DNA of 64,000 bases, taken from assembly GCA_027486585.1 (NCBI GenBank), contig JAIXOU010000019.1, forward strand, positions 1 to 64,000, read 5' to 3'. A program made the position numbers and the translations under genes. Below are positions 49,468 to 58,192 of the stretch, piece by piece. The DNA comes from Verrucomicrobiaceae bacterium (GTDB taxonomy: Bacteria > Verrucomicrobiota > Verrucomicrobiia > Verrucomicrobiales > Verrucomicrobiaceae). Below the pieces are notes generated by a model, which saw only the letters and a list, made by a program, of their open reading frames with translations, did not search any database and was not told the DNA's origin. Each line of letters begins with the position of its first letter. The first letter of the stretch is position 1.

Positions 49468-52400
49468 GTGAAACACCTGCTTATCTTCCTCCTAGCCACC
49501 ACCTTCGCTTACGCCGAGGAGCACTATCTGCTCGCAGCGGACAATCAGGTCATCGAGATCGACCGCACTGGCAAAGTCGTCTCCGTGCTGAAACATCCAG
49601 GTCACGGCGGCATTTACGATGCGGCACGACTGCCGGACGGAGGCATCGCGTATGCGCATCGGGGCGGCCTGGCGGTGTTTGATGCAGCGAAGAAGCTCGT
49701 CCTGGAGCACAAGGCCGTCGCAGGCCTCAAAGGTGCGGAAGCGAACAGCGTGGCCGTGCTCGAAGGCGGCAAGAAGTTCGCACTCATGGACAGCGGCGTG
49801 AATCAGATCCGCATCGTCGATCAAAGCGGCAAGGTGGTGAGCGAGACGCCGCTGCCGGATCTCAAAGACGACCCGTTGCACTTCCGCTATCGCATGATCC
49901 GCGAGGTGTCCGGCGAGAACGCCTTCTGGATCGGCCAATACGGCCGCAAAACCGTCCTGAAAGTCGAAACAGGCACGGGGCGTGTGTTGCAGACCTTTCC
50001 GCTCGATCCGCTGCTGAAGCCATCGCCCACCGTGAAGAAGGCCTTCGCCACCTTGCAGGATGCGGATGGCTCGTTGTGGGTCGCCACGTCCACTGGATGC
50101 CAGTTGCTGCATGTGGATGCGAAAGGCCAAAAGCTCGGCTGCTGGACGAAAGAAGACCTCGGTCTGCAATGTCGCTACCTGCTCGGCCTGTCACGACTGG
50201 CCAATGGCAACGTGCTCATGGCCTGCGGGGATTATCACATGCAGAAAGCCGACGAGGGCCGCGATCTGCTCGCGGAGATCGATAAGGCCGGAAAAGTCGT
50301 GTGGAAGCTCACGCGAGATCAGTTGGTGGATCAAATCGACGGCGTGATCGACAAAGGCAGCGGCCTCGAAGAACTGCACATCACAAATGTTCATGTCTTT
50401 GACTCACCCGCTCCAAAATCAGCCTCCACGAGCCCGATCCACAGCTTCATCGACAAGCACTGCATCGACTGCCATGACGACAGCGTCGCGAAGGGCGACT
50501 TCGACATCACCGCGCTGACCTTTAATCTCCGTCAAGCCGAAACACGCGGTCGATGGACACGAGTGTTTGATCTGATCGAAAAAGGCGAGATGCCGCCGCC
50601 GGAGAAGTCCAAAGTCAGCATGGAGGAACGCAAAGCCGTCGTCTCGCAACTCAGCGCGAGCCTACTCGCCGCCGCACAGGCAGAGACGGCGAAAAACGGC
50701 CGCGGTCCGGTTCGGCGGCTCACTCGTGTGGAGTTTGAAAACAACCTGCGTGCGCTGCTGAAGCTGCCTGACCTCGACATCCGCGACAAACTGCCCGAGG
50801 ACCGCGACGCGCATGGTTTCACCAAGGTCTCCGCGCTGCTGGATATGTCGCATGTGCAGCTCGATGCCTATCTCGAAGCCACCGAGACCGCTCTGCGCAC
50901 GGCGATGGCAGGCCCAAAACCACCCGCAGCACCCGTGACGCAACGATTCACCGGCACGGAGCTTTTTCCAGGTCTGAACACCTTCGGCGAACGCGAGGCG
51001 ATGTTCTTCGCACGCAACAACCGCATGGTGCCCATCACAGCGGCGGAGTTGAAAACGATGACACCTGAGCAGCGCCGCGATCCTAGCTTGGAGATGGCGC
51101 TCTTTCGCTCCGCCACCTGGCCGTATTATGGCTATCCGCCTGGTTTCCGAGCCAAACAAAAGGGAGCGTATCGCGTGCGTTTTCGCGGACGAGCCGTGCG
51201 GCAGGTGCGTGACTTCCGCCTCGTGCCCGCGCATGAACCCGTGGCGATGAGTTTTCGCGCCCGGCAGCCTTCCGGAGCCGATGTTTCCGGCGATGTGCGC
51301 GAGACCGGTGGCTGGATGGATTTGCAACCCGATGCGCGTGATTTCGAAACGACGATTCATCTCAAGGCAGGCGAGACCTTTGAATACAGCCCGCTCGGCT
51401 TACCCGTGCCCTTCATCCGCACCGATGGCGGCTTCTTCTATGATTACCCGCCGATGCCGCCGGATGGACATCGCGGCGTCGCGATCCAGTGGCTTGAAGT
51501 CACCGGCCCGATCAGCGATGCACAGTGGCCACCGCCATCGCATCACGTTTTGTTTGATGAGGTGGAGATCGCCAAAGCCACCGGCGCCGATGCTGAAAAG
51601 CTCTTCCGCCGATTCGCCGCGACGGCCGCTTTGCGTCCTATGAGCGAGAAGGATCACCAGCCCTTTTTGAAGCTCATTCAGGCTAAAATCACCGCTGGAG
51701 CCACTTTTGCCGATGCCATGCTCGCGGGCTATCAGGCGCTGCTTTGCTCTTCGCACTGCCTTTACCTCACCGAGCCGAGAAAAGACGCTCCCGATACCCA
51801 CTTTGCCATCGCGAGCCGTCTCTCGCATTTTCTCTGGAACTCGCGACCCGATGACGAACTGGTCCAACTCGCGAAAACGGGCCGTTTGCATGACAAAGCC
51901 GTGCTCCGAGCGCAAACCGAACGCCTCATCGCCGATCCGCGCTTCGAGCAGTTCGTGCGCACCTTTGCCGAAGAATGGCTCGACCTTCGCAAACTGCGCC
52001 GCGACATCCCGGACGAGCGTTTATATCCCGAGTATCGCAAAGACGACTACCTCGTCGATTCGATGGCCTACGAGACGCAGTCCTTCCTCCGCGCCATGAT
52101 TCGCGAGAACCTGCCCTCGAGTACAGTCATTGCCGCCGACTTCACTTTTGTGAATGATCGCTTGGCACGTCACTATGATCTGCCACGTGTCAGCGGTTCC
52201 GCCATGAAGCGCGTTTCATTGCCCAAAAGCAGTCCGTATGGCGGACTCATCACGCAAGCTGCACTGATGAAACACACCGCCAATGGAACCACCACCTCCC
52301 CCGTGTTGCGCGGCGTGTGGATCATGGAAAAACTGCTCGGCCAGCCGCCACCACCGCCACCCAAGAGCGTGCCCGCTGTGGAGCCGGACATTCGTGGTGC

Positions 52401-52878
52401 CACGACAATCCGCGACCTGCTTGCCAAACACACCTCTTTGAAATCCTGTGCAGCCTGCCACGCGAAGTTCGATCCTATCGGCTTTGCCATGGAGAACTTT
52501 GATGTCATGGGTGCTTGGCGGGATCGCTATCGCGGCATGGAGCGCGGCGAAAAGATCACTGGCATTGATCCCGCCGGACATCCCTACACCTACTTCGTCG
52601 GCCAACCCGTCGATGCCTCCAGTAAGCTTCCTACAGGCGAATCCTTCCACGACATCCATGATGTCAAACGTCTCCTCACGGCCAACCCGCGCCAACTTGC
52701 CAAAAACCTCCTCGAACACCTCGTCCTCCACGCCACCGGCACGCCCGTGGGATTCGCGGATCGCGAAGAAATCGAGACGATGCTCGATGCGTGCGCGGCG
52801 GATGGGTTTCGTGTGAAGGACCTGATTAACGCACTCGTGCAAAGCCGTATTTTCCTTGGTTCAATACTCCAGTCATGA
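49468..52878 (+). CDS. Propeller-PSCyt-DUF1587/1595/1592/1588/1585 protein
   Basis: Start is GTG 49468 (signal peptide VKHLLIFLLATTFAYA); the frame is open to 49372 only because the palindrome at 49391-49452 has no stop. 1136 residues. The N-terminal ~310 residues form a beta-propeller (LLAADNQVIEIDRTGKVV, IYDAARLPDGGIAYAHRGG). A cytochrome-like domain follows with HCIDCHDDSVAKG, then DUF1587 (RLTRVEFENNLRALLKL), DUF1595, DUF1592 (ASRLSHFLWNSRPDDEL), DUF1588 with CAACHAKFDPIGF, and DUF1585. It overlaps the DUF1552 gene by ATGA. The propeller fusion may provide substrate or partner binding. Function of the family is unknown. Confidence 0.9.
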   Translation: MKHLLIFLLATTFAYAEEHYLLAADNQVIEIDRTGKVVSVLKHPGHGGIYDAARLPDGGIAYAHRGGLAVFDAAKKLVLEHKAVAGLKGAEANSVAVLEGGKKFALMDSGVNQIRIVDQSGKVVSETPLPDLKDDPLHFRYRMIREVSGENAFWIGQYGRKTVLKVETGTGRVLQTFPLDPLLKPSPTVKKAFATLQDADGSLWVATSTGCQLLHVDAKGQKLGCWTKEDLGLQCRYLLGLSRLANGNVLMACGDYHMQKADEGRDLLAEIDKAGKVVWKLTRDQLVDQIDGVIDKGSGLEELHITNVHVFDSPAPKSASTSPIHSFIDKHCIDCHDDSVAKGDFDITALTFNLRQAETRGRWTRVFDLIEKGEMPPPEKSKVSMEERKAVVSQLSASLLAAAQAETAKNGRGPVRRLTRVEFENNLRALLKLPDLDIRDKLPEDRDAHGFTKVSALLDMSHVQLDAYLEATETALRTAMAGPKPPAAPVTQRFTGTELFPGLNTFGEREAMFFARNNRMVPITAAELKTMTPEQRRDPSLEMALFRSATWPYYGYPPGFRAKQKGAYRVRFRGRAVRQVRDFRLVPAHEPVAMSFRARQPSGADVSGDVRETGGWMDLQPDARDFETTIHLKAGETFEYSPLGLPVPFIRTDGGFFYDYPPMPPDGHRGVAIQWLEVTGPISDAQWPPPSHHVLFDEVEIAKATGADAEKLFRRFAATAALRPMSEKDHQPFLKLIQAKITAGATFADAMLAGYQALLCSSHCLYLTEPRKDAPDTHFAIASRLSHFLWNSRPDDELVQLAKTGRLHDKAVLRAQTERLIADPRFEQFVRTFAEEWLDLRKLRRDIPDERLYPEYRKDDYLVDSMAYETQSFLRAMIRENLPSSTVIAADFTFVNDRLARHYDLPRVSGSAMKRVSLPKSSPYGGLITQAALMKHTANGTTTSPVLRGVWIMEKLLGQPPPPPPKSVPAVEPDIRGATTIRDLLAKHTSLKSCAACHAKFDPIGFAMENFDVMGAWRDRYRGMERGEKITGIDPAGHPYTYFVGQPVDASSKLPTGESFHDIHDVKRLLTANPRQLAKNLLEHLVLHATGTPVGFADREEIETMLDACAADGFRVKDLINALVQSRIFLGSILQS

Positions 52879-54173
52879 ACTTCCCCTACATCTCCACTCC
52901 GATTCCACGCCGCCGTTTTCTCCGCGGCCTAGGCGTCACGCTTGGCCTTCCGTTCCTGGAGCAAAACTACGCCCGCGCGGCATTGCACGCGCCTCCAAAG
53001 CGAATGTTGCTTATCTCTAATAACCTCGGCGTGCTGCCTCAGCATTTCTTTCCAAAGGACAAAGGTCCCGGCTATACGCTCTCACCTTATTTGAAAGAAC
53101 TCTCAGCCTTTAGGAATGACTTCACTGTGTGCAGCGGTCTTTCGCATCCGGCGGTGACTGGCGGACACAGTACGGAAAACTGTTTCCTCACCGCCGCACG
53201 CGAACCTACTCGAAGCGGATTTCGCAATAGCATCTCACTCGATCAGTTCGCTGCTGAAACCATCGGCCAGCAGACGCGATTTCCCACGCTGAACCTTGGC
53301 GTGAATATTGACAAAGCTAACCGCAGTCTGTCTTGGACACGCGATGGCGTGCTGTTGCCCGCTGAGGATAGACCGGCTGCTTTGTTTCGAAAAATGTTCC
53401 TCCAGGGAGATGCAAAACAGACCGCGCTTTCACTCAAACGCCTCCAAGAGCGAGGCAGCGTGCTTGATGTGTTGAGCGAGGACATGCGTGGTTTCCAACG
53501 CGGACTAAGCGCCACGGATCGCTCGCGTTTGGACCAATACTTAACCTCGGTTCGAGAGCTCGAGGAGCGACTCGCCATCTCCGGAGAATGGGAGAGAAAA
53601 CCCAAGCCCAACACTCAAGTTGCGCCACCTCAGGATATCGCCGACAAAGCCAAATTTTTTCCCAAGATTCAGCTCATGCTCGAAATGGCACGGCTCGCCT
53701 TCGAGTCCGACTCCACGCGCATCATCACCCTCATGGTGGACGGTTTTGCCACGCCCGTTTTTGAGATTGATGCACAGCACCGCACTCGCGATGGCTATCA
53801 CAATCTCAGCCACCACGGCCAGTCGAAAGAGAAACTCGCCGAACTCGAAAAGGTGGATCTTCAGCAGATGCGTCACCTGCGCGATCTCATTACTGCACTC
53901 GCCGCCTCGCCTACGGCCGACTCCAAACGCCTGCTTGACCACACGATGGTCCTCTACGGCAGTAACCTCGGCGATGCCAATGTTCACAACTGCACCAACC
54001 TCCCAGTCCTCCTCGCCGGCGGCGGATTCAAACATGGCCAGCACCTCGCCTTCGACACCGAGCAGAACAAGCCACTGTGCAATCTCTTCGTTTCCATGAT
54101 GCAGAACATGGGTATCGAATCAGCGTCATTTGGTAGCAGCGGCGGCACCCTCAGCGGATTGAACCAACTCTAA
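52875..54173 (+). CDS. DUF1552 family exported protein
   Basis: A 432-residue DUF1552 protein with Tat-like signal RRRFLRGLGVTLGLPFLEQN. Family segments include GLSHPAVTGGHSTENCFLTA, SLDQFAAETIG and, near the C-terminus, GSNLGDANVHNCTNLPVLLA followed by GGGFKHG. The start overlaps the DUF1592-type stop (ATGA). Partner arrangement identical to 3-3649. Cellular role unknown; likely periplasmic. Confidence 0.92.
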   Translation: MNFPYISTPIPRRRFLRGLGVTLGLPFLEQNYARAALHAPPKRMLLISNNLGVLPQHFFPKDKGPGYTLSPYLKELSAFRNDFTVCSGLSHPAVTGGHSTENCFLTAAREPTRSGFRNSISLDQFAAETIGQQTRFPTLNLGVNIDKANRSLSWTRDGVLLPAEDRPAALFRKMFLQGDAKQTALSLKRLQERGSVLDVLSEDMRGFQRGLSATDRSRLDQYLTSVRELEERLAISGEWERKPKPNTQVAPPQDIADKAKFFPKIQLMLEMARLAFESDSTRIITLMVDGFATPVFEIDAQHRTRDGYHNLSHHGQSKEKLAELEKVDLQQMRHLRDLITALAASPTADSKRLLDHTMVLYGSNLGDANVHNCTNLPVLLAGGGFKHGQHLAFDTEQNKPLCNLFVSMMQNMGIESASFGSSGGTLSGLNQL

Positions 54174-54176
54174 ATT

Positions 54177-55871
54177 ATGAAAATACTCCTCATCTCACTT
54201 AGCCTCGCCACCTCTGCTTTCGCTGAGGTCAAAACCGAAACCCTCAACATGCCAATGCGCGATGGCATCAAGCTCGCCACTGACATCTATCGCGATGATG
54301 CCGTGACAAAGGCTCCTGTGATCCTCACCCGAACGCCATATGATCGCACGAAGCAGAAGGCCACGGGAGAGCGATGGGCAAAGGCAGGCTACATCTTCAT
54401 CGCGCAAGATTGTCGCGGGAAGTTTGGGTCGGAAGGAGCGTTTGCGCCATACAACAATGAAGGCCAGGATGGCTACGACTCCATCGAGTGGATCACGGGC
54501 CAGCCTTGGTGCAGTGGTCGTGTGGGTATGATGGGCGGGTCGTATGTCGGCGCGGTGCAGTGGCAGGCAGCGGCGGAGAATCCACCCGGACTTGCCGCCA
54601 TCGCACCGCAAGCGACCTGGAGCAGCTTTTATCGAAACCTCCACCTCGGCGGCTCCGTGCGGCTTTCGCTCATCGCAGGCTGGATCGCGGGCAACACTCC
54701 AAAGCACGAAGGCGTGAAGCCTGCGGACATGAGCGAGGCCTTGCTACGTCTGCCACTCAGCGATGTCGATGAAGCCATCGGTTGGCCCATGCCTTGGCTC
54801 GATGCCTTCCTAACGCATCCCAAGCCGGATGGCTTCTGGACTCGGCTCAATCTCACCTCGCGTCTTCCTGAATTGCAACTACCCGCGCTACATGTTGTCG
54901 GCTACTACGACTACTTTTCGCGCGAGTCGGTGGGTAACTTCATGATCATGCAAAAGCAGGCGCGTGATGTGAAAACACGCGAGCAGCAGCGCCTCATTCT
55001 CGGCCCGTGGGATCATGGCACCATTGGCAAGACAAAGGTCGCTGAAGTTGAATTCGGACTCGATGCTGCCTTGGATACCTTTGCGCTTCAGCTCGACTGG
55101 TTTAATCGCCATCTCAAGCAAGACCCGGCTGCACAAGCTAAAACCTTCCCGCCCGTGCGCTACTTCTCCATGGGCGATAACGTCTGGCACGATGCTCAAA
55201 CGTGGCCGCCGGAAGGCTTCACCGCGACTTCGTTCTACCTTCGTTCCGAAGGCAAAGCGAACACTCGGCAGGGAAGGGGAGTTCTTTCTCTGAAAGCACC
55301 TACCCAAGATGAAACACCGGACACCTTCCTCGCAGATCCCGCTAAGCCAACGCCATCAAACCCCATCACCGAAGCACGCCCCATCAAAGCCGCTGTCTGG
55401 GGACCTGTGAATCAAGGCGCCACCGAGGATCGCGATGACGTGCTTGTTTACTCCAGCGAGCCGATGACTGAACCGCTCACTTTTGCCGGCAATGCTGAAG
55501 CCAAGCTTCATGTCAGCACCGATACGCCCGATGCTGATTGGGCCGTCAAACTCATTGACGTGCATCCTGATGGTTTTGCGCAAAACATCGCGCGCGGCAT
55601 CTTGCGTGGACGCTATCGCGCTTCCTTGCTCAAACCCGAGTTGATGCAGCCCGGCCAAATTTACGAGATCACTGTCGATCTCGGTCCCGTCGCTGCCACC
55701 ATCGCCAAAGGTCATCAACTCCGTGTGGATATCAGCGGTGCCGACTTTCCCCTCTACGACCGCAATCCTAACACTGCCGAAGGCATCACTAGCAGCAAAA
55801 CCGCCATCGCCACCGAGCAGGTGCATCATAAGACGGGAGCGTTGTCGCGCATCGTGCTGCCGGTGAAGTAA
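54177..55871 (+). CDS. CocE/NonD family hydrolase (X-Pro dipeptidyl-peptidase S15 type)
   Basis: A 564-residue secreted alpha/beta hydrolase with signal peptide MKILLISLSLATSAFA. MPMRDGIKLATDIYRDD opens the domain; the nucleophile Ser is in MMGGSYVGAVQWQAA (GxSYxG), the acid is likely Asp in YYDYFSRES, and the His is in GPWDHG. A C-terminal jelly-roll domain (DWAVKLIDVHPDGFAQNIAR, GHQLRVDISGADFP) completes the CocE layout. It cleaves esters or X-Pro peptides in known members. It starts three bases after DUF1552. The first 36 residues are the parent of the chimeric remnant at 38897. Confidence 0.92.
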   Translation: MKILLISLSLATSAFAEVKTETLNMPMRDGIKLATDIYRDDAVTKAPVILTRTPYDRTKQKATGERWAKAGYIFIAQDCRGKFGSEGAFAPYNNEGQDGYDSIEWITGQPWCSGRVGMMGGSYVGAVQWQAAAENPPGLAAIAPQATWSSFYRNLHLGGSVRLSLIAGWIAGNTPKHEGVKPADMSEALLRLPLSDVDEAIGWPMPWLDAFLTHPKPDGFWTRLNLTSRLPELQLPALHVVGYYDYFSRESVGNFMIMQKQARDVKTREQQRLILGPWDHGTIGKTKVAEVEFGLDAALDTFALQLDWFNRHLKQDPAAQAKTFPPVRYFSMGDNVWHDAQTWPPEGFTATSFYLRSEGKANTRQGRGVLSLKAPTQDETPDTFLADPAKPTPSNPITEARPIKAAVWGPVNQGATEDRDDVLVYSSEPMTEPLTFAGNAEAKLHVSTDTPDADWAVKLIDVHPDGFAQNIARGILRGRYRASLLKPELMQPGQIYEITVDLGPVAATIAKGHQLRVDISGADFPLYDRNPNTAEGITSSKTAIATEQVHHKTGALSRIVLPVK

Positions 55872-55929
55872 GGCATCGTCATAAAAGCTCTCGTCTCCTA
55901 ATCAAGCCTAAAACAATTTCAAACCAAGC

Positions 55930-56535
55930 ATGAAATCATTCCTTCCAACCCTACTCCTTGCTTCTCTCCTGCTTATTTCCAAAGCCCATACGGAAGAGGT
56001 CCTTTTGTTTCAAGATGGGAAAGCTGAGATGTTAAATGACAAGCTCAAGTTTTTTCATGGTTCTTGGAAATTTGCAGAGGGAGCGATGTTGGGAGAGCAG
56101 GTTCCCACGGAAAAACACACCGCCACCATCAAGGCGCTCATTCCATTTGATCGGCTCAAGGTGGAGTGGAAAATGAAGTTTGCCCAACCCAAAGAGACCT
56201 TCCTTTTCGTTGCATGGCCGGCCGATTCTGGGGCACACGCCATTGATTTTACCTTCAATCCAGACACTGGAAGGTTCACGATTGTGCGTCCGAAATTCAA
56301 AGACTTGCCTCGGGCGATTTTGACCAAAGGTAAACTGGCCAAGCTCAATACGGAATGGCATGAACTCGTCTGTATCCACGACGGTGCCCTCGTTACAGTA
56401 ACCATTGACGGCGCCACTATCACAGCGCGAGACGAGAGCTTTAGTCGTCCAATGGGACCCTTTTATCTAAATGGCGGCGGATTTAATGGGGCCCAGTTTC
56501 TCATAAAAGATCTCCGCATCACTTCGCTCCAATAG
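55930..56535 (+). CDS. Secreted beta-sandwich protein (DUF1080/lectin-like)
   Basis: A 201-residue protein with signal peptide MKSFLPTLLLASLLLISKAHT. The rest is a single beta-rich domain (KVEWKMKFAQPKETFLFVAW, ELVCIHDGALVTVTIDGATI, GPFYLNGGGFNGAQFLIKDL) similar in layout to the concanavalin-like 3-keto-disaccharide hydrolase/DUF1080 fold. No catalytic residues can be named. It is 58 bases after the CocE gene and ends the IclR-led run. It could bind or trim a sugar. Confidence 0.75.
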   Translation: MKSFLPTLLLASLLLISKAHTEEVLLFQDGKAEMLNDKLKFFHGSWKFAEGAMLGEQVPTEKHTATIKALIPFDRLKVEWKMKFAQPKETFLFVAWPADSGAHAIDFTFNPDTGRFTIVRPKFKDLPRAILTKGKLAKLNTEWHELVCIHDGALVTVTIDGATITARDESFSRPMGPFYLNGGGFNGAQFLIKDLRITSLQ

Positions 56536-56606
56536 TTTTCGGCCTGTGAAAACTTTTTTCGGCAAATGAGGCCCGTGGCTGTGACTCTCATGCAGCACCC
56601 CTTGAT

Positions 56607-57131
56607 ATGCCGCCGCCTCTTGATCCTCAGCACGCCCAGTTCCTCCGCCTTTATGCGGATCAGGAGCAGGCGTTGCATGGCTATGTGCGGTCGATGTTGC
56701 CAGACCGGCACGAGGCCTCGGAGGTCATGCAGGAAGTCATTGTGACGCTGTGGCAGAAGTTCGAGGGAGCGCATGATTTTAGGAAGTGGTCCTTCGGCGT
56801 GGCGCGAATGAAGGTGCTGCACCATCTCCAGAGGAAAATGCGGGACCGGCATGTCTTCAGCGAAGAGCTTGTCAAGCAGCTTGCGGACCGGCAGGCTGAG
56901 TTGGAGGTGCGGCACACCAAGCAGCGCGAGGCGCTGGAGCATTGTTTGGAAAAACTGCCACAGGGCCAGCGTGAGTTGGTGATCACGGCTTACACGAAAG
57001 GCACGCGCATGGACGATCTGGCGGTTCAGCGCGGCGAGACCGCGATGGCGCTTTACAAGAAACTTCATCGCATCCGGCAGGCCTTGCTGGAGTGCGTCCG
57101 CAGAACCCTGACTCAGGAGGAACTGGCATGA
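56607..57131 (+). CDS. ECF RNA polymerase sigma factor
   Basis: A 174-residue sigma-70 family protein. Region 2 is YVRSMLPDRHEASEVMQEVI followed by TLWQ and FRKWSFGVARMKVLHHLQRK; region 4 is CLEKLPQGQRELVITAYTKG through ETAMALYKKLHRIRQALLEC. It belongs to the ECF type widespread in PVC bacteria. The stop overlaps the anti-sigma start. It starts 71 bases after the lectin-like gene. It most likely directs transcription of its own downstream run of sulfatase genes. Confidence 0.93.
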   Translation: MPPPLDPQHAQFLRLYADQEQALHGYVRSMLPDRHEASEVMQEVIVTLWQKFEGAHDFRKWSFGVARMKVLHHLQRKMRDRHVFSEELVKQLADRQAELEVRHTKQREALEHCLEKLPQGQRELVITAYTKGTRMDDLAVQRGETAMALYKKLHRIRQALLECVRRTLTQEELA

Positions 57132-58147
57132 ACATGAACTGGCACGATCTTATCGAACGCTACATCTCTGGCACCATCACGGAGGCCGAGACAGAGGCAT
57201 TGGAGCAGCAACTCAAAACGGATGCCGATCTGCGCGACTGGTATCTCGATGCGGTGAATCTCGACTCGGCACTCGAACTCACTGCAGAGTCCGCCGAGCT
57301 CGCCATGATCCTGCCGGTGCCACCTTCTCACCGGGTGCTCACGCCAGCTTCGTCTCATCCTTTCCGCTGGCTCTCCTGGCGACCGCTCACCGCTGCGGCG
57401 GCAGGGCTGGTGATTGGGATGTTCTGCACCTCGGTGGTGTTTGGTTTCGGAGCGCGGTCGGTCGAGAAGGTGCTGTCGCTTTTGCAGGAGAGTTTTGAGA
57501 GTGGACCTGCGCCCTTGGTGACGGGTGTGCCGCCTTTGCTGGAGCAATGGAGCGGAGATTACTCGGAGATCGTGTTGGAGCACGAGGGCGTGAAGCCGAA
57601 GGATGGCAACAAGATGGCTCGGTTGCTGCGCTCGGATTTCGAGGGCCGAACGGTGCCGTTGCCAAGCCGTCAGGGTGATCTGATGCGTGTGGTGGATGTG
57701 AGGCCGTTTCAGAGCGAGGCGAATGGCGCTGATGTGGTGCTGACGCTGTCGGCGCTGTTCAACGCCGTGACTTTCCCGGCAACGGAGCGCTACGACGGGA
57801 TGGTGACCATTTACGCGCTCGGCGCTGATACCGATCTGCGCGGTGCCACGGAAGACAGTGTGAAGGAGGACGCGCTGGCCTTCAGCGTCGGCAGGCTCCC
57901 CGCACTGGATCGCGTTACGAGCACCTGGCAGCCTGCCTCAACGCGGCTGTTGCTGCCGGCGGGGACTGCGTTTGTGATGCTGAAGGCGTCCGTCTGCCGA
58001 ATGCCCGTAGGAAGCAAGAGCCTGTCCTCGCTGCCCGAGTCCGTGACCTTTGCCGGGCACTTCGTGGATGACGTGCGCGCGTCCATCCGCATCCGCGATG
58101 CGGTGCCCAACCATCGAGCCCAAGCGGTCACCCAAGTCGCGAAATGA
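57128..58147 (+). CDS. Membrane-anchored anti-sigma factor with large external domain
   Basis: A 339-residue protein. The N-terminal cytoplasmic segment (LIERYISGTITEAETEALEQ) is the usual anti-sigma helix set. One membrane helix follows (AAAAGLVIGMFCTSVVFGFG, about residues 90-112), then an external beta-rich domain of about 220 residues (GNKMARLLRSDFEGR, SIRIRDAVPNH). ATG 57128 overlaps the sigma stop (ATGA), with AGGAGG just upstream. The external domain may sense a carbohydrate or envelope state and release the sigma factor. Confidence 0.88.
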   Translation: MNMNWHDLIERYISGTITEAETEALEQQLKTDADLRDWYLDAVNLDSALELTAESAELAMILPVPPSHRVLTPASSHPFRWLSWRPLTAAAAGLVIGMFCTSVVFGFGARSVEKVLSLLQESFESGPAPLVTGVPPLLEQWSGDYSEIVLEHEGVKPKDGNKMARLLRSDFEGRTVPLPSRQGDLMRVVDVRPFQSEANGADVVLTLSALFNAVTFPATERYDGMVTIYALGADTDLRGATEDSVKEDALAFSVGRLPALDRVTSTWQPASTRLLLPAGTAFVMLKASVCRMPVGSKSLSSLPESVTFAGHFVDDVRASIRIRDAVPNHRAQAVTQVAK

Positions 58148-58192
58148 GTGATGAGGAAACAACAGCAACCACAAAGACAAAGTTCATTCCCT

